Shown: one piece after another, positions 32,374-43,440 of the stretch | How positions within the stretch are numbered: position 1 is the first letter of the stretch | How the letters are laid out: the number at the start of each line of letters is the position of its first letter | Assembly (NCBI GenBank): GCA_013054445.1 | Contig: JAAMPI010000218.1 | Location: 1-50,743, forward strand | Source of the DNA: Cudoniella acicularis | Taxonomy: Eukaryota > Ascomycota > Leotiomycetes > Helotiales > Helotiaceae | Reading direction: 5' to 3' | DNA length: 50,743 nucleotides | The notes under the pieces: generated by a model | The model's database searches: none | What the model was told of the DNA's origin: nothing | Seen by the model: only the letters and a program-made list of their open reading frames with translations | Translations under genes and position numbers: made by a program

Positions 32374-32631
32374 TTAAGAGGTGTGACCGGTCCAATCATT
32401 ACCATCCCAGTATCTGTAGTCTTTGCCCGTTTCAGCCGCCCATGGATCAGTATACCACCCAGCTGCATTTGTCGTTGAACTGCTCGCTTGACCGGAGTTA
32501 GAGGCCTGACCGGAACCAGAAGCCTGGCCGGAATCAGAGGCCTGACCGTAAGTCGGGAATGTAGGAGCTGATAGATTCCTTCGCCTCTGCTTGAAGAACG
32601 TGACCCATAGCTGATGATTGTACGGTCGGAG
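32374..32631 (-). CDS. C-terminal exon with tryptophan-rich DUF2510-like domain
   Basis: The frame ending at TAA 32376-32374 encodes four imperfect repeats of the type GQAS(D/G/N)S (residues about 33-52 of the exon), then AGWYTDPWAAETGKDYRYWD and GNDWTGHTS at the very end. The spacing GWYxDP..(L/Y)RYWDGxxWT is that of the DUF2510 domain, which is common at the ends of actinobacterial membrane proteins and occasional in fungi. The exon can start after a TTAG acceptor at 32632; upstream exons (32.7-33.1 kb) could not be assigned. The function is unknown. Overlapping longer frames on the same strand are less convincing because they lose this motif. Confidence 0.5.
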   Translation of the reverse strand, partial: LRPYNHQLWVTFFKQRRRNLSAPTFPTYGQASDSGQASGSGQASNSGQASSSTTNAAGWYTDPWAAETGKDYRYWDGNDWTGHTS

Positions 32632-34222
32632 CTAAGTGAGCCAGAAATGCTAATCCAACTATACATAGGGTTGATTGCGATAATGGTAGATAGAGGTGTG
32701 CTCTTGAAGCGGGCAGCTGCAAAGATAGAATTAGACTTGAAGGAGATTATACCTGCTATAAAATTTAAATGTAGGAATGCAACGTTTTGGACAAGGCAGC
32801 ATGACTCGCTCCACCTATTTCAGGAGTCACCGACAGTCATAACAAGCCCCTTAGCTATAAATAAGAAAGAAATATCCAATAAAATATTCGAAAATCAAAG
32901 AAGAAATAGCCGCTAGATTTAAAACGGTCAAAGGTAGAGGGAAGAATTCGAGAGTGATGCACGGCCCTATCCAAACAGGGAAGATGTGAATAAAGGTGTA
33001 GAGTCACATTTTCGACATAGGCATGCTTTGAGCCGCATGCATCGCATCTTAGCCACGACGTCAATCCAATATATTTTGCTAGGTAATAATGCTTGCTCAC
33101 CGATTTTGACATTGTCTTTCTGAGAAAACCATAGTCCTGGTTGAAACAAGCTGACAATTGGTAGGTATTCTATGAGACATCTTTCTCGATCTGCAGCAAT
33201 CGCCCTGGTTCTTTCACTGCGACTCCAATACGAACCACCTCACTGAGTATCTGCATTATTACGCGCTAAAAGCCACGGCAAGTCACTTAGCCTATAATGA
33301 CCATAATAACCGCCCTTTTACGGCGACGACGCTCGTTGATTCTGAATCACCACTTGTGCTTTACTAAAGCGCAAACGTAGCCTCACTCCACTCGGCCCCT
33401 AACCACATCTTGCAGTTACTGTTGTATAATATGCGAGTGTATACATGACTCACTATAACTTTATAAACTTTCGACCTCATCTCGTACAGGAAACCAATTG
33501 TTAGCTGCGCAGCAGGCGGCTAAAAGGCAACAGATCATCTACCCCTGGTTGACCTAGCCTATCAGTTCCATCTCCTCCCCTTTCCACGCTCATTCTCGAT
33601 ACACCTAAACGGAGTGGATAAGGCTGGATGTACGCGAGCTGCGTGGGAGATGTTAGATAAGGTTGGGAAGACGAGCTAGTGTGCCCAGCGCGCTCCGGAC
33701 CTCGTCACCATCTTACGCGTAACTTGTCTTGACTCAGGATGAAGTGGAATATTGTACAGACAGCACGGAAAGGGCGTCACAGCCGTTCGATTCCCGCAGA
33801 CGAGCATACTGCACTACAACTTCAATACATAAGCCTTATCTTCTCTGGCCAGCTGTCATAACCTAGCCCAAGGATATACGTCTAGGGTCCTGGCCCTATC
33901 CCCTTCGTCCTGATCCTTGCCAATCTTCCCCAAGGCCCAACAGGGCGTTCCAGCAAGCCAGGGCTCTCTTACCGGCCCCCAAGCACCAACCGTTACTCTG
34001 CTTCGTGGCGTAGTCATAACGAATTTGAGTGAGAGCTGCCAACCGCCTTGCTATACTCTCAATATATTTAAGGAAGGCTCTGTCCCGTCGAGATCCCGAA
34101 CAGAGAATAACCATTCCATCATCCATCACTATATTTACACTTATTAAATCATTTCCTTATATCGCTATCATTCAGTCAACGCTGGTCTCTCTTGGCTCTA
34201 TCGGACCTAGAATCGCCACGAA
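32632..34222. other. Intergenic / unassigned upstream exons
   Basis: Possible further exons of the DUF2510-like gene lie near 32640-32720 (a CTTTGCAG acceptor at about 32717) and 32.85-33.15 kb, but no frame is convincing. The remainder up to 34222 shows no gene. Confidence 0.35.
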
Positions 34223-34961
34223 ATGTCAAACAGTGGTGGTAGTAGTAGTCGCAACAAAATTCATAAAGGCAAAGGCCCTAGCAAGTCAGGTGATGCGAGG
34301 CAAAGCAGCTCTATCCAAGTTAGGGTAAGTCCCTCGCCTGACACTTGTCGAACAACTCTAAAGAAAGATGATCTAACATACACCAAGTATATGCATCTTG
34401 AAGTCATCCAGTCATACTACAAAGAGCTCAAAAAAAAATTCCGAGGAATAGGCTGTCGACAATTTATAGGCCAACATTTTACCCAGGTACTTCACCCTCG
34501 AAAAAGGCTACGGGATTGACCAACAGGCGCGCCCCTGGCCAGGGGTGACGAAGACAAAGGCCGATTTCGCCATCCGATGCGTCCAGAATAGTCAGCCAAA
34601 AAAGGTCTGCCTTATTAAGGACAAGCGTGTTGAGCATGAATCCAAAAGCTCCAAGTGGGAAGAAGCAGTCAACCAACTCACGAACTATATGACGACCGCG
34701 CGGGCCAACAACCCAAACCCAGACGAGCTTATGTATAGCATTGTCACTGTCGGGCACTATTCGCGATTCTACGAACTACACGCCAATGAAAGGGAACTGC
34801 GCGACTATAGCACCCACAGTGGAAGTCCCTTACACTTCAAGCGCAACGAACCGGAGATTGATGTCATTCTTTGCGAACTTGTCGCAAAAACGCAGTATTC
34901 GAATTCGACTGAAGCTGACTATTCGACTGCTACTGCCCAACAGCCACCAAGCTGGGAATAG
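34223..34961 (+). pseudogene. Multicopy-type fungal gene with possible PD-(D/E)XK-like core, frame broken
   Basis: ATG 34223 starts a Ser/Lys-rich N-terminus (MSNSGGSSSRNKIHKGKG). A frame-2 segment reads HLEVIQSYYKELKKKF to QFIGQHF, then the sense moves to frame 3 at about 34480 (YFTLEKGYGID), followed by KTKADFAIRCVQN, KKVCLIKDKRVEHE, SSKWEEAVNQLTNYM and MYSIVTVGHYSRFYEL to TGA 34961. The D-F-A-I strand followed by LIxDKR and an alpha helix recalls the PD-(D/E)XK nuclease core; in family members I remember, LIEDKR has Glu where this copy has Lys. The frame change might be an intron or an indel. Related genes are repeated in many ascomycete genomes. The assignment is inference. Confidence 0.45.
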
Positions 34962-35017
34962 GACGCAGGTGCCCAAAAGTGGAAGTATTAGAATGGTACT
35001 AAGTGGGTCTGGCAACA

Positions 35018-35235
35018 GTAGGAAGCATCTCGAGAGCTGCTTGTTGTAAGTGGTGTGGAGGGATCTCGGAAGGGTTGATTTGTTATTTGAAACTTAAGTC
35101 ACTCGTTTAGTATGTTGTTAACGACCTGCGGGTCTAGGAGAAGTAGGAAGAATATCGAGAGCTGCTTGTTATAACTGGTGTAGAGGGATCTCGATTAGAT
35201 GTTATTTGAAACTTAAGTCGCTCGTTTAATATGTT
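35018..35235. repeat. Tandem repeat, two ~125-bp copies
   Basis: GTAGGAAG at 35018 and 35143 begin two similar units sharing TATCGAGAGCTGCTTGTT-like, GAGGGATCTCG and TTATTTGAAACTTAAGTC blocks. It sits just after the 34.2-35.0 kb gene, probably in its old 3' region. Confidence 0.65.
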
Positions 35236-36127
35236 GGTATGAACGATTAGAAAAGGAGGAATAGGCAATATAGCAATTGTTTCAAGACGTTCCGCCTCCT
35301 CTGCACTCACTGTTCCTAATATCAAGCTCTTCTTTTTTTTTTCTTCTTTCTTAGGAACAAATCACTCGTTTAGGACTTAAAAGGTTTGACTTCGAATATA
35401 AATTGACATGCTTTTAAAGACAGGCATATGAGGCGACACGAGAGAAAAGATATCGAGTCTGGCGGAAACGGTGTTCTAGGCACGAAGAAAAGGTTATAGA
35501 GGGATTTAGATGGCACAATTGTCATAAGGAAACGTGGCAAAGTTGCTTAGGAGGATGACCCGAGGTGGAAGTGGCCATAGAGGGTTTGGGAAGGGGCTTG
35601 GGGATTGTTGATAAAAGGCTTGCACGATTGGAAAGGAATCCTGGTCTGGCAGAGGAGACTGTTCTCGCAACTGTGCTAAAGCTGGACCACTCTGGCATAG
35701 CTTCCACTACCACACATCGATTGGCCAAAACATGAGTTCGCTGCTTTACAACAGTCGATTTAGTAGTAGTCCCAAGCGCAAAACTTCTCGCGCAAGGGAA
35801 AGCCGCGAACTGGCTTCCGGAAAGCCAAGGATAAAGCCTCTTCGTCCAGCAGACGATGCTACTGATTGGGGATAGGGATGATAAAATAAACGCAAACAAG
35901 ATTTAGGATGTTGGGCTTAGGATGTGGGTATGTTGGGACGAAAATGTTGTGCTAGGAAGTACTAGGACGGCAAAGTATAGCAATGGGTAGAATAATACCA
36001 AAAAGCAAACGGCAGAGCACACTATCAATGTCCTGTAGCTGACGAGAAGAATGTGACCAAATATGTGTCGCTTCTCAACCAATTACTACAAGATTACTGC
36101 GAACAAAGTGTAGCTGGCGATGTTTCC
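35236..36127. other. Intergenic, no gene recognised
   Basis: An open frame at 35522-35899 (-) of about 125 codons lacks an ATG start and any family feature, so it is not called. Confidence 0.4.
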
Positions 36128-38457
36128 CTAATGTTTCTCTCCAATCACCTCTGAGATCACTCCTATAGCTGTAAGGCTATTTTCATGCTAAAGTGCTTAC
36201 TGATCAATATCATCGTCCACTTAATACATAGATTGTTCACATACCTGACTCCAATAAAACCCGTTAACGGTGGTCCCTAGGGCAACGATTATGGGCTTTT
36301 CCACAAGGTCTGCTCTCCTAGCAGACTTTCTCTGTCTAAAGTGGCAAGATCTCCCGCGATTCGTAGAAATCTGAGTTTTAATTCAAGAATACGTGTCAAT
36401 TAAAGCGGTCTTAGGGGAACCAAAAACATTCTCGAGATATGAATGACTTACCTTGAATGATTTCAATGCCCCGTGTTTATAGAACCAAAACACCTTTTCG
36501 CTGGCGTAGTACTCGAGATATACCTCAATGACATCGATGACTTCTCCACCAGGACCATCAATGGAAAAGTGTATGACCTCGTCGTATTCGGAAGATTTGT
36601 ACCGCCCCAGCTTGCGGTATTCGATTGGGACGTCCTCAGTGTTATAATGAAATTCGATGCCACGCAGTGTGCCTCTACAGGTGACAGAAACCCCAGTCAA
36701 ATAGCGGAGATATATGCCTCCGGGTCCTCCAAACATAGTCCAGCATAGCGGCTGATATCTGGTCGTGGAAGACTCTCGTGCTGCGAAATAATCATCGTTC
36801 AGGTACAAACTAACCCCGGGAATTTGAGGATACCAAAATGCGGAATCTCGTAGTGATTTGCCTTCTTCGATCGCCTTCTCGATAGTAAGTGGGACGCACT
36901 CTGCAACCGCCAAGCTAACTATCTTACATCCCTATAAGGTTATATCAGCGGTGCTCAGAGTAACACGAAGAGGAGGGTAAGGAGAAAATAAGCAATGGTC
37001 TACTTACATCGAACCCAGCTTTGATGGCTGTTATAGGGCCAGAAACCGCGAGACGCCTCGTTCTTGGAGCCCTATGCGGACATCCAAACCATTGTGATGT
37101 TCGTCCATCGCCGACAATACATTAGATACCTTGTATGCCTCTTGATCCTACGGCTAAGTTGAACCCTGCCAGTAATATAATATTCAGAAAGAGCTCTCTC
37201 CCTTCTGTCCTATATCCCAACTGTATAGCTTCGCCTTGGCTAGGGATAAGCCTCATTCCGGCGATGTATTCGGCATCCCCAAGCTGAATGACAGAGAATG
37301 CAATCTGAGAAAGTAAACTAGGAATGGATGTCTGTTGCTCGCGGAATAGACGGCAGCCTTCGTTAAAGCCGTGATACGGCCCGGTGCGTTCCTCGGGCCG
37401 TAAATCGCCAGTTGCCTCTAACCACCTTAAACCGGCTGGATTAGGACTAGGAGAAGAGAGTACAGGTGATTCGGTCCACCGCAAACGTAGTATTCCCCGG
37501 ACGCGTTGAATCAATTTCCAGACCCTTTCTCGATTTTGCGTCTCTTGAGTGCGATGAGCCTTATTCGTGCGATGATACAGCCATCTCCAGTCGTGTGTCT
37601 TGCCCCACTCCTGTGACTCGAAAAGCCAAGAACGGTTAGCGTTGGCCTCAAATCTAGAGGCCCAGAATTGCTGGCTGTAGAAGATGGACAGAAACGATCT
37701 CGAAGCTCGACGGGTGTTCAGAGCATCCACTGTTGGCAGGTTAGATGCAATCACAATACAAATCTCCTCAGGAAGCGCAGTAAAACAATTGGCCACCGTT
37801 GTTACCGGTCCAGAGGAGCTTATAGCCGGCGGAGCTTGGGGATCTTCATGGGGGGAGTTGCTAGATCTCCGGGACATGGTAGGGATCATTCCTTGCAGCC
37901 AGGCATGGCGCCGAGTAACCGTCTCGGTCCACGAAGCAATCCTCCCAAGGATAGCGGTCCTGGTTATTCACGAGGACTAACCCCCCGAAATCGTGGCCCC
38001 AGCTAACGCCAGTCCCTTCCGATGGAAATGGAAGCGACCTGCAAACTTCAAAGAGAGCCTCACAGGGAATTGGCTCGGGGGAGTAGGCCTTCTCCAGAAG
38101 TGACCAGCAAGCTTCATGAAAGGGAAAGCCGTATCGACCGTTTATTGGGTGCTGTTGAAGCACTCCAATCTGGTCATGAGTTGGGTAGTTATATCCTGCG
38201 TCGTCCCAGCGTGCGGTGAAGTTCGAGGGGGCTATCCAATCGCCGCCGTCGGGGTCATTGTAAAAGCCAACTCCTGTGATCGCGATCCCCTTTGGGCTGG
38301 AGAAGATTATTGATCTCAGATTAGCACTTCCACGGCAGACGACAGCCAGCAGACACGCACGAATACGAAACTGATTCAACCAAGACGCAGAGTCTAGGTC
38401 TTTATAGTCACAGATAAAGTATCCGCAAAGAACGCAGGAGAAGATACGAGGGCTCAT
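36128..38457 (-). pseudogene. F-box-type fungal protein, multi-exon, two lesions
   Basis: Starts at ATG 38457 (MSPRIFSCVLCGYFICDYKD). A long N-terminal region with YGFPFHEACWSLLEKAYSP ends NDPYHVPEI, where the frame must shift (overlap 37861-37889) to SSNSPHEDPQAPPA. Next comes an F-box-like block: CFTALPEEICIVIASNLPTV, DALNTRRASRSFLS, QQFWASRF. TAA at 37124-37122 interrupts GIQGI, and the same frame runs CIVGDGRTSQWFGCPHRAP to a donor at 37007. Further exons are 36931-36452, 36370-36245 (ISTNRGRSCHF; KPIIVALGTTVNGFY) and 36187-36128 (TAIGVISEVIGEKH, TAG). All three introns are GT..AG, phase 0, 76, 81 and 57 bp. F-box proteins usually recruit substrates to SCF ubiquitin ligases; the target is unknown. 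The frameshift and one CAA-to-TAA-like change are the only faults, so decay is recent. Confidence 0.72.
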
Positions 38458-39353
38458 GTTTTGGCGCTTTGGGGAGACTAATTAAACTGTGAAAGTAAGA
38501 GTGAGAGATATATAGCTGCCGGCGAAATATAAGGTTATGTCCGGATTATTTTTGGCTTGGTTAGTCAGCGCGGAATATCAACCACAACAAGAACTGCCAC
38601 GCGGGCTGTAGGATGATTCTGATCCCGTGACAGGATTATGTAATTGAACAGGCAACGGGATAAAATCAAGAACTGCCACAGGACCTGAGGCCGGGGGGCT
38701 AAGCTTCAGAACGTGCAAGCAATGAAAAACTGGCTTTTTGAAGAGATCGCTGCATATGGGAACTTAATGGAATTCTATCTTGCCATTGGCAAGTGTCGGT
38801 ACAGGAGGTGAACACACGGGTCAGATCACCAATCATTCAGATAGATTGGTGGAGGAAGAGTTTCGATAGAGTTACTGTTCTAAGACTACAGCGAACGCTT
38901 AAATAGAGCATTATCAAGGTAGCCAACAATACTCCTAAAGAGTCATCAAAAGGCTGAAAGGCTGTAGTGCGGGCCGGAGAAGCAGTGCTATACGGCCTCT
39001 ACTACTCTCGAATCGAGTGAGCCCGTTGGATGCCGATGAGCTGTTCAACTCGATACACAGGATTAGTTGGTCAAGGGATTGCACCCAGGTTTACTATTGT
39101 ATCGTACACTTAACCCTTACAGCAAAAAAAACATTGCGCCTCACAATAAAGATGCCTAGTCCCGCGTCACCTATGCATTTACCTGTTCCTCTTTTCCCAG
39201 TTCCATTCAGATCCACCTCGGAAATCCGCCTCTCTTCTTCGCTGATCACCTGGCCAACATTCGCAATATACCTACACATCGGCTGGACATTCGCTCTGCG
39301 CCTCTACCTGTGTCTGCCCTCGGAAGCAGCGGAATGCCATTAGCCCACGACCA
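38458..39353. other. Intergenic, no gene recognised
   Basis: Upstream of the F-box-type gene. The open frame at 39017-39343 (+) overlaps the 3' side of the next gene and has no family features. Confidence 0.4.
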
Positions 39354-41277
39354 CTACTCACTTTGCTGGGTCTCCGCAGCTATACTCCTTCGCCGAGCGC
39401 TGGATACACCCGTGTTACGTTTTCGGTGGCAGGACTGGCGCGATCTTGAAGGGCGTTTTGCCGGTGGATTGACATCTATCGTAAGCTCGTCTGTTGATGT
39501 CTCCGGCTCTTGATGCGCGGTTTCGCCTGTGTAGGAGGCCTCAGTCTGGGTGGTGGGAGACTCGGCGGCTATGCTCAGAGACGTTGCACCGAGGGTAGAA
39601 ACTTCGGTGGTAAAGCTGGAGGCCAAGGCGGAACTAGTTGGCGTTGTGCTAGGTAGATCATTTGCTCTGTCGTTTGCATACCTAATCGCCTCGTCCCTTT
39701 GCTCTTTTGTCCAGTCTCTAGCATTTCGGAACGCAGTAGCTCCTTGCCGGAAGGTTTCGGCATTCCCTGTCATGCCCCAAGTGTTGACTTGTGTTATGTA
39801 ATATTCAGGCCGACTCTCAGGACCATTTGGCTGGGCAGGGTGGCTGGTGTACATCTTGAGTGTGCCACCGTGATAGATTGATGTAATGGTACAAGCATTG
39901 TTGTCATAGGCTTGTTCGTCCTGCCCGTATGACTGCAGACTATGCATGCCTCTTGCTCCCAATGCACCGTCGTAGCTTGCCTGTCGTCCTGCCACTGCTA
40001 TGGACCCATCCGGCCCTTTCGCTGCGAGGAAGAAGTTCGGCGCCATGGGAAGGTCATGCTGCGTCGAAGGGATAATTTGGCCACTGAGTTTGTCACGGAT
40101 CCGCTTGTCGAGTTGTTCGGGGCGTGCGCCATAGTAGAGGTCCGGGTTGCCAGGAACGAGCGTGCCGTCTGTCAGATGGTCGAGGTTTGTGAACGGGATT
40201 TTTCCAGAAACGCATTTGGCGTCTGTAATCTTGCCTTCAATGATTGGAATCACTGATTTCGTTACTTGATCCTCTTTAGAGGCATGTGCATCCGCTCGTC
40301 TGAAATCGCTAAATTCCCTGTCCGAAAATTTTGATGGTGAGAGAGACGCCCGAGGTAGTGCCAACCTTTGATTGATCTCCTTCCAGTTATTTGGCTTTGT
40401 AGGCACTCGGCCATTCGGATACTCGTAGCTATCAGGATAAATACCACCATCAATAAGGTTCTGTTGAAAATCGCGATCATAGGGCCGAGTGTTTCTGGTA
40501 GTTGTGGTATTCGTGGTAGGTTTAGTATTCGTAGATATTGTCGAATTCCGTTTTCGACCCCTAGAACTAGACTGGCTTGAGCTCATCGTGCGATAAAGGG
40601 GATTGACAGGTTTCTGGTACTAGAAAGAGATTGGTCAGCGCGGGCTCTAGCAGGTATCTGGCAATACGTACGCCTCTAAGGTCCGACAGGTCTGGACCAC
40701 CGTGTCGGGCAAGCAGCTTTATATCCTCCAAATGTCCCGCAGAACAACGGGTGAGAAAGTCGGTGGCAGGTTGATTTTCTTCTTTGTTCTTCCACTCAGC
40801 AACAGTGTGTCGAGTGACCGGCCTGTGGGTTCGTCGGTATGGCGAACGGTGTGAGTTCGGAGCAGGTCGAGTGTTCCTTCGGTCTAACTCTTTTAACGCG
40901 CGTTCGGTCAACCAAATCTTCGATAAGTTGTCCCAAAATGCTGCCGGTGGTTGAGCTCCCTTAGGATGATCGAGCTTCTGCCTTTTCGACAGAGGTTGCG
41001 ATGATTCGCGAACTTGAGGCAGACGCTGCTCTGAACGTAAACGCTTGCGTGGATTCGAGAGTTGTGGTTCGGGCATATGGCAACCATCGACTTCAGAGTC
41101 GCCAGATTCTCTAACATACGAAGATGGATAAATGGTAGGTGAGGAGCTGCGCTTATATGCAGCGCTGCGTGCCACACCCTCCATGATGTTAATCGAGATG
41201 GTTGGACTTCGCAAACGCTCGGGTAAAGCTAGACCGTGCTTGGCGGCGGCAGATGACAATCCTTCATCCAATAACAT
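39354..41277 (-). CDS. Multicopy-type fungal protein with possible nuclease-like core, two exons
   Basis: Exons 41277-40672 and 40613-39354 give 621 residues. The 58-bp intron (GTACGT...ACCAG, phase 0) joins LSDLRG to KPVNPLYRTMSSS. ATG 41277 is the first in frame; the frame reaches further upstream to 41358 without ATG. Features are a basic, Ser/Arg-rich N-terminus with RKRLRSEQRL, then PAAFWDNLSKIWLTERALKE, RHGGPDLSDLRG, TKSVIPIIEGKITDAKC, GNPDLYYGARPEQL, PNFFLAAKGPDGS and DGALGARGMHSLQSYGQ, and a Ser/Thr-rich tail ending in basic residues. I recall this architecture as a repeated, uncharacterised family in ascomycetes. GNPD...AAKG could correspond to a PD-(D/E)XK core with a changed Glu. 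The copy is intact. Confidence 0.7.
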
Positions 41278-41284
41278 TCGTCCA

Positions 41285-41494
41285 TCAGATATATAGGGGA
41301 CTTGCGGGGTACTGCGGGCTGAGTCCTGCCTGGGAACTTGGCGAAGATCCACTCCCAATACTTGCCCTCTTTCTTGTATGCCAGTGAGCGTTGCTCGTCG
41401 TCGGTGCTAAGATTTTGACCTTGCAGAAGGCGTCGCTAATGCTCCAGACTGCTGACACCCCGCCAGCATCATAGACCATCTGGATGGGGGTCAT
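41285..41494 (-). pseudogene. Mixed relic: APH-like N-terminus and Myb/SANT-like piece
   Basis: From ATG 41494 a frame reads MTPIQMVYDAGGVSAVWSIS followed by DAFCKVK, which looks like the start of a fungal APH-type gene (strand with GGVxxVWxI, then FCKVK). In another frame, about 41408-41300, YWEWIFAKFPGRTQPAV preceded by DDEQRSLAYKKEG looks like a Myb/SANT-type helix-turn-helix. Neither is complete. They lie directly upstream of the two-exon gene at 39.4-41.3 kb and could be remnants of its old 5' neighbours or of its own lost first exon. Confidence 0.35.
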
Positions 41495-42295
41495 GGCCCG
41501 CAGTGGCCGAGACGGTGGTAGTAGGTATAGGGCCTCAGAAATAACGTAAAACGAGCCGTTGCTATTACCCCACGTGGAATCGGACGAAGGCGAGCGTTGT
41601 CGAGAGAGAGGATTTTATCCCTAATGACCCAGGAATTACGGTCAGTGGTTCATAGGAAACCGAACCAAACCAAGTTTATTCCATCCCGGTCTAAGCCTAG
41701 AAGGTACTAGTATCAGGTCACATGACTTATATCCTTCAACTCCACGTGATCTCATTTAGGCCTATACGTTTTGCTTTTTCCGTGCTATCTAATACGAATC
41801 AAGGTTTGTCTATATTATCACGGATGTCGTGCGATTACTAGCGATCAGTACTAGTTATTAGTCATATACGGCACGTGCAGCAGAGGCCTGCATCCACGTG
41901 ACGTGACCTAATTCGCATTTGAGGAACTCGCCTTCGGGAGCCTTCCCTAATCAGGACTAGCTCCGCCTCGCGCAATTCAAACCTTAGCCTCGATAGTTCT
42001 TCGTCCTGTCTTCTTCTATCAGCAATAACTATAACAGCCACAACAGGTAGGATCTATAAACCTATTGATATTTTATTCCAAAAGAGGACTATGTTGACTT
42101 ATTACATCGATATCTTATCAGACCCTTACACTATACATCTAGTTAGCATTCAAAAGTGAATTCTAGCGAGGCTTACAACAAGGCTAATATCGAACAAGCA
42201 CAAACTTCATGCTCTAACTAAATATTATATTATATATAAGTCAGCCCCGAACCTACCTTTAAGGCTTGTGCTAACTGCGGTCTATTATAGCGTCT
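41495..42295. other. GC-balanced spacer before the AT-rich tail
   Basis: Contains CACGTG-type sites (about 41742, 41873, 41894) and a leader-like stretch (42000-42050) before the coiled-coil relic. No gene recognised. Confidence 0.4.
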
Positions 42296-42660
42296 GAACT
42301 CAACTACATCAAAGAGCTACGCCGCCTCACAGGGCTCGCGAAGGAGAAGAAGGACGATAGATCGAAACTGTCGAAGAACATACGCGATAGGCCGAGAGGT
42401 GGCAGGAGGTAGAAAGTCATATAGGGGAAATTCAAGCTACGCTTAATACATTTAAGGGTACGAAGAAGGAGAAGGATAATTTATAAGAGGAGCTGAGAAA
42501 GGAGAAGGAGAAATACAAGAAGATAAAGAAGGATATAGAGCGGATCGATAAAGAAGTCAGCGCTGCGGTAGAAGAGGCAAGACTAGCGAATAAGGCGAAA
42601 GAGGAGTTTTATAAGTTTATTATACCTAAATACCTTCTAAATAATACTAATGATTTTTAG
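42296..42660 (+). pseudogene. Coiled-coil protein relic
   Basis: ELNYIKELRRLTGLAKEKKD (from about 42296) shifts frame near 42400 to WQEVESHIGEIQATLNTFKG-like sense, with one TAA inside, then EELRKEKEKYKKIKKDIERI and VSAAVEEARLANKAKEEFYK to TAG 42658-42660. Heptad-rich and highly charged throughout. Family not recognised. The relic marks the last clearly protein-like sequence before the strongly RIP-affected block. Confidence 0.5.
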
Positions 42661-43122
42661 TTAATACGGTAAAGGAACTACATAGTAAGGGTAGTTTAGG
42701 GATAGATAGGGCTTTAAAGCAGAACTAGACTTCTTGGTTTTATAAGTACGTAGATCAAGTTCTATATCTTGCTTAAAGACGGTAGGAAATAATTATAACT
42801 ACCTTAGAATAAGCTATTATAATTGATTATTCTAGGCTATAATAACTCTCCCGTAATTTATGATTCTAGCTAATAATAGCCTTAGTAACTGATTATATAA
42901 ACCTACGTAATATATATTTCTATTATAGCCTTACTACGTAATATTTATAGCCTTAGGCTATAATAATTTTAGCGGACTTGTCGGAGAAACCCGAGCTTCG
43001 TATTATTTTTCAGGACGGCACTTAGTCGAGCGGGGTCGTATTTATAGCTAGCGAATCACAGCTATAATAAATAGCCTGACTTATCAATTACGACTTATTC
43101 CTAAAAACTAGAAGAAAGAAGC
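42661..43122. other. AT-rich sequence, no gene
   Basis: Short repeats of TTATAGCCTTA-type; no coding frame. Confidence 0.4.
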
Positions 43123-43440
43123 TATAATATAGTTTGCTTACTTATAAGGGGGCGTCCGTCACGTGGCTTAGATCGTCGGCGGATGTCCAGAATGATGTCG
43201 GTAGCAAACCTCTGACATCTAGGATTATAGTTCTAGGGCACTTGATACATAGTACGGGATACTAGATAATACTATTGATTTCTATCATTATTAGGTCTTA
43301 GTATTAGACCCCCGTNNGTAGCAGATAGCTAATAAAAAGGGGGCTTCTCTAGACCNNTTANGGCTAGAGATTAGTTCTATACTAAATCTTTTTTCCTACT
43401 ACACGTGACTTCTTTGCCTACTAACGCCTTCTCCTTATAG
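43123..43440. repeat. Long inverted repeat, left arm (~318 bp)
   Basis: The reverse complement of this arm is at 46186-46504. Shared landmarks: GGGGGCGTCCGT (43149-43160), GCGGATGTCC, CTAGAACTATAATCC-type block, TAATACTATTGATTTCTAT, CTTTGCCTACTAACGCC near the inner end. Several N bases (43316-43317, 43356-43357, 43361) sit next to G/C runs, as in the partner arm. Confidence 0.8.

Noticed and set aside
33775..33795. GTTCGATTCCCGC, resembling a tRNA T-loop/B box
   Set aside because: The five bases before the loop do not pair with those after it, and no acceptor or D-arm fits upstream.
35522..35899. 125-codon minus-strand frame
   Set aside because: It lacks an ATG start and shows no recognisable motif.
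39550..40256. Plus-strand frames opposite exon 2 of the multicopy-type gene
   Set aside because: Shadows of a well-supported coding strand.
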